Notes: generated by a model not told the origin, from the letters alone. A DNA stretch of 64,000 bases from Candidatus Brachythrix odensensis (GCA_016714465.1 JADKDT010000010.1:1-64000), one strand, 5' to 3'; positions 26,305 to 36,857 are shown, counted from the first letter of the stretch. Made by a program: numbers and translations.

Positions 26305-28017
26305 ATGAACACGCCCCTGCCCGAACATGCCGTCGACCTGAACGACTGGTCCCAGCTCAAACCCGCTTTTGACGAACTGACCGCCGCGCCGCTATCAGGC
26401 GCGACCTGTGAGGCCTGGCTGGCCGACTGGACCCGGGTGGCCTACCTCGTCTACGAAGCCTTTGCCCGTGCCAATGTCGCCACGACGATCAATACAGAGG
26501 ACGCCGACGCCAAGAAGCGGCTGTTCCACTTTCTCGAGAATATTTGCCCCGGTCCAGGCCGCCGATCAGGCGCTGAAGGAAAAGCTCCTGGCCAGCGGTC
26601 TCGAGCCCGACGGTTTTGATGTTCCGCTCCGCAATCTGCGGGCCGAGGCCGAGATCTTCCGACTCGAGAACCTTCCCTTGATCACAGAGGAGGGCAAGCT
26701 CGGCAACCAGTTCGATGAGATCAAGGGTGCCCAGACCGTGGCCTGGGATGGCGTCGACCTTCCGTTGCCGCAGCTCAACCCGCACTTGCAGAACGCCGAT
26801 CGGGCCACCCGCGAGCGGGCCTGGCGCCTTGTCCAGGCCCGCCATCTCAAGGATCGCGGGGCGCTGAATGGGCTGTGGACGCAGTTCCTGGCCCTGCGCG
26901 TCCAAATGGCCCGGAATGCCGGATTCTCCGACTACCGCGCTTATCGCTGGAAGCTGCTCAAACGGTTCGACTACACACCTTCGGACAGCCAGGCATTCCA
27001 GAACGCCATTGAGCAGGTCGTGGTGCCGGCCGTGACCCGGCTCAACACGCGGCACAAGGCACTGCTGGGCCTCGACACGCTTCGGCCATGGGACGCCAAT
27101 CAGCATCTGTTTATCGACTCAAAGGGACGGCCGCCCATCACGCCGTATTCCAATGTCGCCGAATTGGAGTCGCGCGCCGCGACTGTCTTTGCAAAGGTCG
27201 ATCCGGACCTGGGTGCCCACTTCGAGACGATGCGCCGGGAGGGCCTCCTCGACCTGCCAAGCCGCAAGGGCAAGGCTCCGGGCGGGTATTGCACCGCATT
27301 CCCGATCGTCAAGCGCCCCTTTATTTTCATGAACGCCGTCGGATTGCATGGCGACGTGGATACCCTGCTGCACGAGGGCGGCCACGCGTTCCATGTCTTT
27401 GAAGCCGCGGAGCTCGCCAGCCATCATCTCCAGGATGTGCCGATGGAATTTGCAGAGGTCGCTTCCATGGCGATGGAGCTGCTGGCCTCGCCTTACCTCG
27501 CCCAGGATCAGGGTGGTTTCTACAGCCCGGCCGACGCCGCCCGCGCCCGTTTCGAGCACCTGGATGGCATGCTGCGTTTCTGGCCCTATATGGCGGTTGT
27601 TGATGCCTTCCAGCACTGGGTCTATACCCATGCCGAAGAGGCCGCCGATCCGGCCGCATGTGATGCGATGTGGAGCGAGCTGTATCGGCGCTTTCATCCT
27701 GATGTTGACGTAAACGGAATCGAGCCTGAGATCGCGAACGGCTGGCAGCAAAGCTGCATATCTTCCAGGCCCCGTTCTACTACATCGAATATGGGCTTGC
27801 TCAGTTGGGCGCCGCCCAGATCTGGCGCAACGCAAAGCAGGACCAGACCGGCGCTGTGGCCGCGTATCGGCGCGCGCTTTCGCTCGGCGGGAGCGCGCCG
27901 CTGCCGGCCCTGTTCGCGGCCGCTGGCGCGAAATTCGCGTTCGATGCCAATACCCTGGGCGATCTGGTCGGGCTGATGGAGACTGAGATGAATACCCTCC
28001 GCGCAGCCGGCGGGTGA
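26305..28017 (+). pseudogene. M3 family oligoendopeptidase, two frameshifts
   Basis: The central frame carries the zinc site LLHEGGHAFHVFE (HExxH) with the downstream glutamate in MEFAEVASMAMELL, plus RAYRWKLLKRFDYTP and GGYCTAFPIVKRPFIFMNA, typical of the PepF-like M3 group. The N-terminal 80 residues (LPEHAVDLNDWSQLKPAF) and the C-terminal 85 (FQAPFYYIEYGLAQLGAAQ) lie in other frames, joined near 26545 and 27745. The rejoined length, about 570 residues, is normal. The enzyme cleaves short peptides in the cytoplasm. CATAAT at 26292-26297 is followed by seven C residues and the ATG, again a leaderless arrangement. It is four bases from the next peptidase gene. Confidence 0.83.
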
Positions 28018-28021
28018 GGAA

Positions 28022-29642
28022 ATGTGGTTCGAGCGTGTTCGCGCCCTCACCCTGTCCCTGACCCGCCAGCGGAGCGTCACCAACACCGAGGGCGAGACGT
28101 CGTTCGGGCCATGGCTTTATGACCAACTTGCGGAATGGCCCTACTTTCGGACCCGTCCTGAGTGTCTGCGCCTCGAGCGCACCCTCGACGACAGGCGCGA
28201 GCGCTACACCGTCTTCGCCCGTGTGCACGGCGCGGGCCGGCGCGCGGTCGCCCTGTGCGGTCACTACGACACGGTGGATGTCGACGGATATGCTGATCTC
28301 GAGCCGTACGCCACCGATCCCGAAGCGCTTCTGCCGCGGCTGATCGAGCGGCTGGAGCGCGAGGCCCGCAGCGCCGCCGATCTGCGCGCGCTGGCCGACC
28401 TGCGCTCGGGCGACTACATGGCCGGGCGGGCGACCCTCGACATGAAAGGCGGGCTCGCGGTCGGTCTTGCCGTGCTCGAGCGCTTCGCCGCCCAACCTCA
28501 GCTCGAGGGCAATCTGGTCTTTATCGCTACGCCGGACGAGGAGGATTCGTCAAACGGCATGCGCTCCGCGGTGCGCCAGTTGGCTGAGCTGCTGCCGGAG
28601 TGGGGGATCGATCTTGAAGCCGCCATCAACCTGGATTCGGGCGTGGGCGAAGGCGACGACGGCAAAGCCGTCTTCCTGGGCAGTGTGGGCAAGGTCTTGC
28701 CCTCGGTCTTTTTCGTTGGACGGCCGACCCATGCTGGGGCGCCCTTTGACGGCGTGAACGCCGCGCTGCTTGCGGCCGAACTCACTCGGCGGGTTGAGGC
28801 CAATCCCGCCCTGGGCGACCCGCCCGGCGCGGCCGAGGAAGTTGCTCCGCCGCCGGTCACCCTGTATCAGACCGACCGGCGCAGCCGCTACGACGTGACG
28901 ACCCCGGCGACGGCCTGGTGCTCGTACAACGTGCTGACCTATACCCGAACCCCGGCTGACATGCTGGACATGATGCTGGGCGAGACGAGGGCGGCCATGG
29001 ACGCGGCGCTGCGGACGTTGGAGACGCGAGCGGCCGCTTACGATCGCGTTGCCGGCGCGGCCGTTCACGCCCATGCGTGGACGCCCCAGGTCCTGACCTG
29101 GGCGCAGCTCGAGGCCCAGGCGCGCTCGCGCGGGCCCGCAGCGATCGCGCGCATGTCAGCGCTGCGTGACATGCTTGCCGCCGACGCAACCCTGGACATC
29201 ATCGGACTCAGCCAGCGCCTGATCGAGGCCGCGGCGCGCGAAGCCGGGCTGGCCGGGCCGGCCGCGGTGCTGTGTTTTGCGTCGCAGTACTACCCGCAGG
29301 TCGATCTGGGGCAGGGTCCGCGGGCGAAGGCGTTTCTGGCGGCGATAACGGCCGGGACGTACGCCATCGCCGCAAGCCAGCACGCGCGTCCGATTGCGCG
29401 TCATTTCCTGGCATCTCGGACATGAGCTTCTTTGCCCCGCAGGCCGCGGGCGCGGTCGAGGTCGTCATCGCCAACACGCCGGCCTGGGGGAGCGGCCTCA
29501 CCCACGACTACGCCGCCGCCGACCGCATTGGCGCGCCGATCGCCAACATCGGACCGTGGGGCCACGACTATCACCAGGCTACTGAGCGGGTGAATATGCC
29601 GTATTCGCTTGAGGTGCTGCCCGTTGCGTGGTGGGGTTGTAA
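28022..29642 (+). pseudogene. M20 family peptidase, RocB-like, frameshifted near C-terminus
   Basis: A 467-residue frame reads SVTNTEGETSFGPWLYDQL, VALCGHYDTVDV, the metal motif GRATLDMKGGLAVG, FIATPDEEDSSNGM and VFFVGRPTHAGAPFDGVNA, as in RocB-type M20 peptidases. It breaks near 29402; the alternative frame continues FPGISDMSFF and IANIGPWGHDYHQATERVNM with PYSLEVLP, the family C-terminus. A second indel near 29630 would reach the stop at 29642. Family members act on arginine-related or dipeptide substrates with two metal ions. It follows the M3 peptidase after four bases, so the two probably form a peptide-degradation operon. Confidence 0.8.
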
Positions 29643-29658
29643 ACCGATTACTCTCTGT

Positions 29659-29735
29659 GCGAACACCCTAAAGGTGGACGCAGTTCGACCTGTGGCAGCC
29701 GCATCTGTACCGGCGTCCACCTTTAGGGTGTCCGC
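29659..29735. terminator. Long-loop inverted repeat between convergent genes
   Basis: 23-base arms (ACACCCTAAAGGTGGACGC within the left arm) with one mismatch and a 31-base loop. It lies between the peptidase end (+) and the DUF3592 end (-). No T-run. Confidence 0.6.
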
Positions 29736-29742
29736 CGTAAAC

Positions 29743-30234
29743 TCAATACCCCGTCACGGCCGAGCGCGCGGCGGCCACCCCGGCTCGCAGCGCGTTGAGA
29801 CCCAACGACACGCCGATCAGCCCGAAGATCAGCCCCATCCCGCCCAGCAACAGCGGCAGAAACCAGGTGTTCATAAAGTCGTCGACCCGCGCATTCTGAT
29901 AGTTGCTCGGGTCGTACAGCACCTTCAGCTTGTCGCCGACCTTGTGCGCTGGCGGGTTTGACGAGAAGCCTTCCTTGAAGGTCACCGTCGTGCCATCCTT
30001 TGTCGTGAAACGCACTTGGGCGGCGTAGCTCACCGAGTTGTTACGCCCGGATCGGGTTTCGGTATTGGCGACGACGACGCCATCCGCCGTGAGGAACGTG
30101 CGGATCTCTTGCGCGGTCGTCGACCGGGTATACGCCGCGCCGGCCAGCATCGCAAGCCCGATCACGCCGAATATCACGCCCACCAGCAGGCTCTTGGCGG
30201 CCCGCGCGCCGAATATGATTGTTCGTAGATTCAT
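29743..30234 (-). CDS. DUF3592 membrane protein
   Basis: 163 residues from ATG 30234 (MNLRTIIFGARAAKS). Two TM segments (about 15-38 and 125-148) bracket an exposed beta-rich domain with VSYAAQVRFTTKDGTTVTF and the conserved GDKLKVLYDPSNYQNARV, the DUF3592 signature. These proteins are widespread, membrane-bound and of unknown role. Longer readings start inside the 63-bp hairpin upstream and are not credible. It lies downstream of polA on the same strand but is separated from it by that hairpin, so it may have its own promoter; none is obvious. Confidence 0.82.
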   Translation of the reverse strand: MNLRTIIFGARAAKSLLVGVIFGVIGLAMLAGAAYTRSTTAQEIRTFLTADGVVVANTETRSGRNNSVSYAAQVRFTTKDGTTVTFKEGFSSNPPAHKVGDKLKVLYDPSNYQNARVDDFMNTWFLPLLLGGMGLIFGLIGVSLGLNALRAGVAAARSAVTGY

Positions 30235-30248
30235 CGTCTGGTACCCAC

Positions 30249-30311
30249 AACTGATGTTCCCGGCGCGGTATCCCTGGCGGAGCCAGGGATACCGCGCCGG
30301 GAACATCAGTT
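30249..30311. terminator. 63-bp perfect hairpin after polA, GCGGAGC core
   Basis: AACTGATGTTCCCGG at one end and its complement at the other, centre CCTGGCGGAGCCAGG. It starts 11 bases beyond the polA stop on the minus strand. No T-run. Confidence 0.75.
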
Positions 30312-30321
30312 CTTGCGCTAT

Positions 30322-33147
30322 CTACTTGACTTCATCCCAATTCGGTCCCGATCCTACATCGACTCGTAACGGCACTGTCAGGCTGTAGGCGCCTTCCATC
30401 TCGCGCTCGACCAGGGCCATGATCTCGTCGACCTCGTTGGGCGGCACGTCGAAGACCAGTTCGTCGTGCACCTGCAGCGTCATGCGGGCCTGATAGTTGC
30501 CTGCGCTCAGGGCGTGGTCGATCCGGATCATGGCGATCTTCATGATGTCGGCGGCGCTGCCCTGGACGGGATGGTTGATCGCCTCGCGCTCGGCCCGCCG
30601 CTTCTGGGCCTCGGCCTGGCCGCCTTTCATCTGGTTGCGCAGCTCGGGGAAGTAGCGCCGCCGCCCCAGCACGGTCTCGACATAGCCCTGCTCGGCCGCC
30701 ACCAGCTTGGTGTGGCTCAACCAGTTCTGCACGGCCGGGAAGCGGTCAAAGTAGCGCTTGATGAAGTCGCCGGCCTCGCTCATGCTCATCCCGGTGTTCT
30801 GCGACAGCGCGAACGCGCCCATGCCATAGGCGATGCCGAAGTTGATCCGTTTTGCAAAGTTGCGCTGCATCGGGGTCACGCTGTCGAGCGGGACATCGTT
30901 TACGGCGGCCGCGGTCGTGGCGTGGATGTCCTCGCCGCGCAGGAAGGCCTCGCGCAGGGTCGCGTCGTTGGCCAGATGGGCCAGAATACGCAGCTCGACC
31001 TGCGAGTAGTCGGCGCTGATAAGGCGCCAGCCCCGCCTGGGAATAAACGCCTTGCGCACCCGCCGCCCGATCTCGGTCTTGATCGGGATGTTTTGCAGGT
31101 TGGGTTTTGAGGACGAGATCCGGCCGGTGATCGCGCCAGTCTGGTTGAAGTCGGTGTGGATCCGGCCGGTCTTCTTGTTGATCAGCTCGGGCAGCGCGTC
31201 GACGTAGGTCCCCTTGAGCTTGGACAGCTCGCGGTAGTCGAGCAGGGAGGCCACGATGGCGTGCTTGTCGCGGAGTTGCTCCAGCACATCGGCGTTGGTC
31301 GAGTAGTTGCCGCTCGCAGTTTTCCAGGCCTTGTCGGGCGGCAGCTTCAGCCGGTTGAACAACAGGTCGGAGAGCTGCTGGGTGCTGTTGATGTTGAAGG
31401 TCATCCCGGCCTGGTTGTAGATCTCGGATTCGAGCTCGCGCAAGCGCGTGCCCAGCTCGGCCGACAGCTCGCCGAGATAGCGCGTGTCGACGGCGACCCC
31501 GTGGGTCTCCATCGCCATCAGCACCGGGATCAAGGGCGTCTCAACTTCGTGAAAGAGCTTCGCCACCCCGCGCTCAGCCAGTTTTGGTTCAAGGACATGC
31601 CACAGCTCCCAGGTCGCGGCCGCATCGGCGGCCGCATAACGACCGGCTCGCTCCACCGGGACATCCCGCATGGTGATCTGGTTCTTACCCTTGCCGATGA
31701 GCTCGGCAATCTCAGTCATCTGCCAGCCCAGGAGGGTAAAAGCCATATTCTTGAGCCCGAGCCCGCCCGCGCCCGGATCGATCAGAAACTGGGCCACCAT
31801 GGTGTCCAGCGGCGCTTGCTCAATCGTGATCCCGACTTCCTGCAGGACCTCCAGATCGAATTTGGCGTTGTGGCCGACCAGGCGCACACCATTCCGGCGC
31901 AGCGCATCGGCGATGGGCTGAAAGCGGGGAGAGGCCGGATCGAGCTGCCAGGGCGAGCCGCCGGCTGGCCCGCAGGGCAGATACCAGGCCTCGCCCTGCC
32001 TCACGCAGAACGACATCCCGACCACCTCGTCGGTGAGGGGATCGGTCCCCATCGTCTCGGTGTCAAAGGCGATCAGCGTGGCCCCGTTCAATTCAGCCAG
32101 GAGCGCCTTGTAGTCCGCGTCACTGGCGACGATCCGCGGTTCGATTGGCACGTTGGCGGCTGGCGGATCTTCGGCCAGCTTCGGGCGCACCTCGGCGACG
32201 GCAAAAAGGCCGAGCTGCCCCTCGGGCTGCGCGGCCGTCACGGCCTCGGCCGGCGTCGCCTGGGGAATCCGCTTCATCAAAGATTCAAAACGCAGCTCGC
32301 GAAACAAGTTGAGGGTGCGGGTGTAGTCGGGCGAAGTCCGGCAGGCGTCCCAGTCAACCTCGAGCGGCACATCGGTCTTGATCGTGACCAACTGCTTGCT
32401 GAGATAAGCGTTGGCCCTTTGTTCGGTCAGGGCGGTCCGCGGGCGCTTGGCCGTGATCGCGTCCAGGTTCAGATACATCGCGTCGAGCGTGCCAAACTGC
32501 TGGATCAGGGCTTGGGCGGTCTTCTCCCCAATTCCCGACACCCCGGGCACGTTGTCGCTGGTGTCGCCGACCAATGCCTTGTAGTCGATCAATTGGGCGG
32601 GCGTGACCCCATACTTCTCCAGTACCCCGGCTTCGTCGTAGACGATGGTGTCATCGAAGCGCTGGCGCGAGGTGAGAACCTTGACGTTTGGCGACACCAG
32701 TTGCAAAGCATCCCGGTCGCCGGTGACGATGACGACGTCCATCCCCTCGCCCGACGCGCGCCGGGCGAGTGTGCCAAGCACGTCATCGGCCTCGTAACCC
32801 TCGGCGGTGTAGATCGGCACACTCAACGCGTCCACAACCTGCTGGATGCGCTTGAGCTGGACGACGAGTTCCTCCGGCATCTTTTCGCGGGTGCCCTTGT
32901 ATTCGGCATACAGATCATCACGGAAGGTGCGCCCAACATCAAAGGCGACCGCCAGACGGGTCGGCTGCTCCTGGTTCCAGACTTTGAGCAGCATGTTGGC
33001 GAAGGCGAAAACCGCCCCGGTCATTTCCTTCTCGCCGCTGGCATTCTCGATCGACAGCGGGGTGTTGACCATCGCAAAATAGGCCCGATAAGCCAGTGAA
33101 TGGCCGTCAATCAGAATCAGTTTTGGCCGCGTCTTGGATGTTGACAT
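30322..33147 (-). CDS. polA: DNA polymerase I
   Basis: 941 residues with all three modules. 5'-3' exonuclease: LILIDGHSLAYRAYFAM, GYEADDVLGTLA and GDTSDNVPGVSGIGEKTA (about 1-290). 3'-5' exonuclease: FDTETMGTDPL, GHNAKFDLEVL and YAAADAAATWEL; all metal-binding acidic residues are kept, so proofreading should be active, unlike in Taq. Polymerase: motif A ISADYSQVELRILAH, O-helix KRINFGIAYGMGAFALS and motif C TLQVHDELVFDV. It fills Okazaki and repair gaps. On the minus strand TAAGAT (33159-33154) lies six bases before the ATG, a leaderless arrangement. Confidence 0.98.
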   Translation of the reverse strand: MSTSKTRPKLILIDGHSLAYRAYFAMVNTPLSIENASGEKEMTGAVFAFANMLLKVWNQEQPTRLAVAFDVGRTFRDDLYAEYKGTREKMPEELVVQLKRIQQVVDALSVPIYTAEGYEADDVLGTLARRASGEGMDVVIVTGDRDALQLVSPNVKVLTSRQRFDDTIVYDEAGVLEKYGVTPAQLIDYKALVGDTSDNVPGVSGIGEKTAQALIQQFGTLDAMYLNLDAITAKRPRTALTEQRANAYLSKQLVTIKTDVPLEVDWDACRTSPDYTRTLNLFRELRFESLMKRIPQATPAEAVTAAQPEGQLGLFAVAEVRPKLAEDPPAANVPIEPRIVASDADYKALLAELNGATLIAFDTETMGTDPLTDEVVGMSFCVRQGEAWYLPCGPAGGSPWQLDPASPRFQPIADALRRNGVRLVGHNAKFDLEVLQEVGITIEQAPLDTMVAQFLIDPGAGGLGLKNMAFTLLGWQMTEIAELIGKGKNQITMRDVPVERAGRYAAADAAATWELWHVLEPKLAERGVAKLFHEVETPLIPVLMAMETHGVAVDTRYLGELSAELGTRLRELESEIYNQAGMTFNINSTQQLSDLLFNRLKLPPDKAWKTASGNYSTNADVLEQLRDKHAIVASLLDYRELSKLKGTYVDALPELINKKTGRIHTDFNQTGAITGRISSSKPNLQNIPIKTEIGRRVRKAFIPRRGWRLISADYSQVELRILAHLANDATLREAFLRGEDIHATTAAAVNDVPLDSVTPMQRNFAKRINFGIAYGMGAFALSQNTGMSMSEAGDFIKRYFDRFPAVQNWLSHTKLVAAEQGYVETVLGRRRYFPELRNQMKGGQAEAQKRRAEREAINHPVQGSAADIMKIAMIRIDHALSAGNYQARMTLQVHDELVFDVPPNEVDEIMALVEREMEGAYSLTVPLRVDVGSGPNWDEVK

Positions 33148-33153
33148 GGCCGA

Positions 33154-33159
33154 ATCTTA
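33154..33159 (-). promoter_or_regulatory. -10 box of polA, leaderless configuration
   Basis: TAAGAT, six bases (TCGGCC), ATG at 33147. It lies between the polA start and the stop codon of the DUF4129 gene upstream. Confidence 0.55.
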
Positions 33160-34695
33160 GCCCACCTGCCGGCGTCTCCGCAAGGCATCGCGGGCGCGTT
33201 CCCACCAAGTCCGGGCCTGCGCGGCGTCGTCGACGCCGACCTCCCGCCGGCTATACCGGGCCGTCAAATACGCATCGGTCAAGGCCTCAACGGGCGGGAC
33301 GGCCTCTGGCTCGATCCCTGGACGAATCCGGGCCGCGAATTCGGCCGGCGTCTGGCCGGGACTGCGAGGTAGACCGCCTTCGGCGGCCCGGCGGAGCAGG
33401 GCGCGGTAAAAGAACAACACCCGTTCTCGCGGTGACAGGCGCCCGGCCGAGCGCAGCCCGGGGTTCAGATGGGGAAGGCGGTCCGTCTGGACCGGCCCGC
33501 GCCGGGCGTTCTCGAGCGCGGCTCTAATCGTCGTCTGGGCGCCGCGCAGCCAGGCCGCAACCCAGCGCGCCGCCTCGACCAGGCGCGCGCCAAGCCTCGC
33601 CCGCGACAACCAGGCCGCGATTTCGCGGCGATAGGTCCAGATGCGGCGGCCCGCGAAATACAGCGCCCCAATGCCGAGCAGGGCGAAGAAGAGCGGGCGC
33701 AAGTCGAGGGGCGTTGCCGCCACATCGACGATCTCCCGGTTCTGAAAGGCCGGCGGCGGGCCTGCGGCGATTGGCGCGCTGCCCGGGCTGAAAAGGGACA
33801 TCAGCGCCGCCACCAGCCCGGCCACCGCCCCAATCAGCAGCCACGCCAACACCGACAGCGCATACATCGCCACACTGATCGCGAGGTTGAGAAAACGCAG
33901 GAGATCGCGCGCGTAGCCGGTCGACAGGGGCAGGACCAGTACGGCCAGCGCGCCCAGGAAGAGCGCCGTCAGGGCCGCCCAGCGCCGGCTCAGGCCCGGC
34001 CTTGCTTCGACCCGTTCACGGGCCCAGATCAAGCGCAGCAGGGCCAGCCGCGACTGGCTGAGCAATCCAAGCACCAGCGCAAAACAAAGCACAATCCGCC
34101 ACACGCCGCCAACAGCGCCGCCAGTAATCACCCGCACCAGTGTCGTAAACACCACCACCGTCATCGCCAGACCGAGCACGGCGCTGACGATTTGGTCCCG
34201 GGTGAACGTGCGATCGATCTGCACGCTTCCCTCTTGCTCCAACTGGATGAGACGCTCGTCCGGTTCGAGCGCGGCGAAACGGCCGGCCAGGGTCGCGCTG
34301 ATGAACCAGCCGATAACGACCGCCAGATACGCCCAGATGAACCCGGCCCCGACGAGCCACTCAGCCAAATCCCTGGTGAACAGCTCCGATTCGGCCCGGA
34401 AATCACCGCCGAGGTGCCAGATCAGGCCCGCCAGGCGCGTAATGATGGCCAGTCCGATGAGCTCGGGCAGGCGCTGGCTGAACCAGCTTGGCGTCAGCGC
34501 GTCGTGCGGCCGGACCAGGCGGGTGATGGTCGCCGCCAGCGCGCCCGCCAGAAAGCACAACGGTATGATATAACCTTCGTCCGCGCCGCGTTGAAACTGC
34601 CCAAACAGGTCGAGCGCCGTCGCCGACACACAGGCTGCCAGCCCGGCGATGAGCACGTGATTGAAGGCCACAAACGGCTCGATCGCGCGTCTCAC
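33157..34695 (-). CDS. Membrane protein with C-terminal DUF4129
   Basis: 512 residues. About eight TM segments occupy residues 10-330 (VLIAGLAACVSATALDLFG, GAGFIWAYLAVVIGWFI, ALTALFLGALAVLVLPL and others). A cytoplasmic C-terminal domain follows with LFFYRALLRRAAEGGLPR, GQTPAEFAARIRP and LTDAYLTARYSRREV, the DUF4129 pattern. DUF4129 proteins occur with DUF58 and MoxR genes, often fused or next to transglutaminase domains, which are missing here. Its start overlaps the DUF58 stop by four bases. It probably helps assemble or process a membrane or surface complex; the exact role is unknown. Confidence 0.85.
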   Translation of the reverse strand: MRRAIEPFVAFNHVLIAGLAACVSATALDLFGQFQRGADEGYIIPLCFLAGALAATITRLVRPHDALTPSWFSQRLPELIGLAIITRLAGLIWHLGGDFRAESELFTRDLAEWLVGAGFIWAYLAVVIGWFISATLAGRFAALEPDERLIQLEQEGSVQIDRTFTRDQIVSAVLGLAMTVVVFTTLVRVITGGAVGGVWRIVLCFALVLGLLSQSRLALLRLIWARERVEARPGLSRRWAALTALFLGALAVLVLPLSTGYARDLLRFLNLAISVAMYALSVLAWLLIGAVAGLVAALMSLFSPGSAPIAAGPPPAFQNREIVDVAATPLDLRPLFFALLGIGALYFAGRRIWTYRREIAAWLSRARLGARLVEAARWVAAWLRGAQTTIRAALENARRGPVQTDRLPHLNPGLRSAGRLSPRERVLFFYRALLRRAAEGGLPRSPGQTPAEFAARIRPGIEPEAVPPVEALTDAYLTARYSRREVGVDDAAQARTWWERARDALRRRRQVG

Positions 34696-35900
34696 GGGCG
34701 CTCCTCAAACAGGCGGCTCCGGTCGACGGCCTGCCAGACCTCAAAGCGATAGCGCCGGCCCTGGGCCTGCAGCGCCTGCAAGGCGATTGTGGTCACCGGC
34801 GCGGCCAGGATCAACACGCAGTTCACCCCCGCCCGCGCCAGCGGCTTCAGGCGCTCCGAGATTGAGCCATCGGTCCTCCCGGTGATCACGGCCAAGGTCA
34901 TTCCCCAACTCAGGCGCGGACCGTCCTCTTCGAGCAGGCGCTCGAGCGGGCGGGTCTGGGCCAGTTCCCGGCCCGCCGCCAGCTGGGCTCGCCCGAGCGT
35001 TTCGAGCAGCGTCATCAGGTGCCCGCGGCCCTTGCGCGGCAGCAGGCTGTGCGCTTCCTGGCGGCCGGCGGCCGGGTCGATGGCATTGGTCAGCAGCCCG
35101 ACCGGCTGGCCGTGGGCGACAACCCAGTTTGCGATGGACGCGGCGGCGACGACCGCTAATTCACTGCTGTCGTAGACCGATTTCTCCGGATAGCTGTCGA
35201 TCCGCAGATCGAGCGCGATAACAGTCTCAAGCGATACGGACGGTTCGTAAACGCGGGTCTGCAGCTTCCCAGTTGCCGCGCTGGCCTTCCAGTCCACCCT
35301 CTTGAGCGAGTCGCCGCTGGCATATTCGCGCTTCCCGCGCGGGCGGGTTGGGTCCTCGAAAATGGGCTGGGTGTGGCGCAGCGTGCCGAGGGGCGATCGC
35401 GAGGGCAGGTCAAGCGCCGCAAGCGGCACGATCCGCGGAAAGACGGTGAGGTACTGGATCGGTGACCCGAGCGAGATATCGCCGATCAGGCCGAACAGGT
35501 CGCCGCCCCGGGTCGTCAGCGGCCCGAGCGGGTAGTAGCCGCGTTTGCTGGGCTGCAGCTCAACCGCGAATTCGGTGGTGGTCTTGGGGCCCATCCAGAA
35601 AGCCGAGCGGGTAGGCCGGCTGAAAATCACCTCGGAGGGCAGGCTGTCCTGCGCGTGGATCCAGGGCACGGGCAGCAGGCCGGTGTTGCGCAACCGGATT
35701 CGCATCGGGACCCGGTCTCCGACAAACGCGCGCGCGTCGACAATCCGGCCTACCTGGACGTTGCGCAATGCGCGCCGCGTCCAGAGCACACTGAGCGCGC
35801 CAGCCGCCACCAGGAAATAGACCAGGGTCAACAGCGCGTCATCGCGAAAGAACGCGGCGATCGCAATGAGCGCAGCCAGCAGCGGCAGTAAGGTGCGCAT
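34692..35900 (-). CDS. DUF58 domain protein
   Basis: 402 residues. Two N-terminal TMs (LLPLLAALIAIAAFF, LVYFLVAAGALSVLW), a beta-rich middle (VPMRIRLRNTGLLPVPW) and the DUF58 core GDSLKRVDWKASAATGKL with RVYEPSVSLETVIALDLR, a degenerate von Willebrand A-like fold. DUF58 proteins are the usual partners of MoxR ATPases. It lies between moxR and the DUF4129 gene in a tight operon. VALDLRIDSYPEK in place of a full MIDAS motif argues against strong metal binding. No target protein can be named. Confidence 0.87.
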   Translation of the reverse strand: MRTLLPLLAALIAIAAFFRDDALLTLVYFLVAAGALSVLWTRRALRNVQVGRIVDARAFVGDRVPMRIRLRNTGLLPVPWIHAQDSLPSEVIFSRPTRSAFWMGPKTTTEFAVELQPSKRGYYPLGPLTTRGGDLFGLIGDISLGSPIQYLTVFPRIVPLAALDLPSRSPLGTLRHTQPIFEDPTRPRGKREYASGDSLKRVDWKASAATGKLQTRVYEPSVSLETVIALDLRIDSYPEKSVYDSSELAVVAAASIANWVVAHGQPVGLLTNAIDPAAGRQEAHSLLPRKGRGHLMTLLETLGRAQLAAGRELAQTRPLERLLEEDGPRLSWGMTLAVITGRTDGSISERLKPLARAGVNCVLILAAPVTTIALQALQAQGRRYRFEVWQAVDRSRLFEERP

Positions 35901-35909
35901 GCGGGGTGT

Positions 35910-36854
35910 CTACAACGCGAGTTCGGTTGTCTCGAGAATTTGGGCCACCACGCCGCGGGCATTCCGGCCGCGCAACTCGGCTTCGGGCTTGACGATGAGG
36001 CGGTGCGGAAGCACATGCGGGACGAGCAACTTGATATCGTCGGGCAGCACGTGGTCGCGACCGCGGGCCGCGGCCAGGGCCTGCGCCGCGCGAAACAAGG
36101 CCAGGCTGGCCCGCGGGCTGGCGCCCAGGGCAAGATCAGGGTGCAGGCGCGTCGCCGTCGTCAGGCGGACAATGTAGTCCTCGAGCGAATCGTCGATGTG
36201 CACCTCCCACACCTCGCGCTGGGCGGCAATGAGGGTTGGGCTGTCGGACACAGCGCCGATGTCGTTGATTGGATGCTCGCGCCGCAGCGCCGTGAGGAGT
36301 CTCTTCTCGTCGGACTGCGAGGGATACCCGAGCCCGATCCGCATCAGGAAACGATCCAACTGGGCTTCGGGCAAGGGGAAGGTGCCCTCGAATTCGACCG
36401 GGTTTTCGGTCGCAAGGACGAGGAAGGGCCGGGGCAGAGGGCGGGTCTCGCCATCAATCGTCACCTGGCGCTCCTGCATGGCCTCGAGCAGGGCAGCCTG
36501 GGTGCGCGGTGTGGCGCGATTGATCTCGTCCGCAAGAAGTACGTTTACAAATACCGGGCCTGGCCGGAAGACAAAGTCGCCGCTGGCCTGATTGAACACC
36601 GACACGCCGGTGACATCGTTCGGCAGCAAATCGGGGGTGCATTGCAAGCGTTTGAACGATCCGCCAATACTTGCGGCGACGGCGCGCGCGAGCATGGTCT
36701 TGCCCACCCCGGGCACATCCTCAAGCAACACGTGGCCGTCGCACAACAGCGCGACCGCCATGAGTTCAATGACGTTGCGCTTGCCGACGATGACCCGCTC
36801 GACATTTTCGGTCAGGGTGCTTGCGAAAGCGGCGATGGCGGCGACGTTGGGCAT
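35910..36854 (-). CDS. MoxR family AAA+ ATPase
   Basis: 314 residues, normal for MoxR. Walker A LLEDVPGVGKTMLARA, the FNQASGDFVFRPGPVF loop, Walker B VLLADEINRATPRTQAALLE, sensor 1 FLVLATENPVEFEGTFPLPEAQLDRF (shown by ATENP) and the C-terminal lid GASPRASLALFRAAQ. MoxR proteins act as chaperones that mature or activate partner proteins, typically those with VWA/DUF58 domains. It is nine bases upstream of the DUF58 gene in the minus-strand operon moxR, DUF58, DUF4129. Assignment to the APE2220/MRP-like subgroup is likely from length but not shown. Confidence 0.93.
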   Translation of the reverse strand: MPNVAAIAAFASTLTENVERVIVGKRNVIELMAVALLCDGHVLLEDVPGVGKTMLARAVAASIGGSFKRLQCTPDLLPNDVTGVSVFNQASGDFVFRPGPVFVNVLLADEINRATPRTQAALLEAMQERQVTIDGETRPLPRPFLVLATENPVEFEGTFPLPEAQLDRFLMRIGLGYPSQSDEKRLLTALRREHPINDIGAVSDSPTLIAAQREVWEVHIDDSLEDYIVRLTTATRLHPDLALGASPRASLALFRAAQALAAARGRDHVLPDDIKLLVPHVLPHRLIVKPEAELRGRNARGVVAQILETTELAL

Positions 36855-36857
36855 GCG

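Noticed and set aside
31156..33099. A 647-codon open frame antisense to polA
   Set aside because: polA on the other strand is complete with all motifs; the antisense protein is low-complexity and unlike any family.
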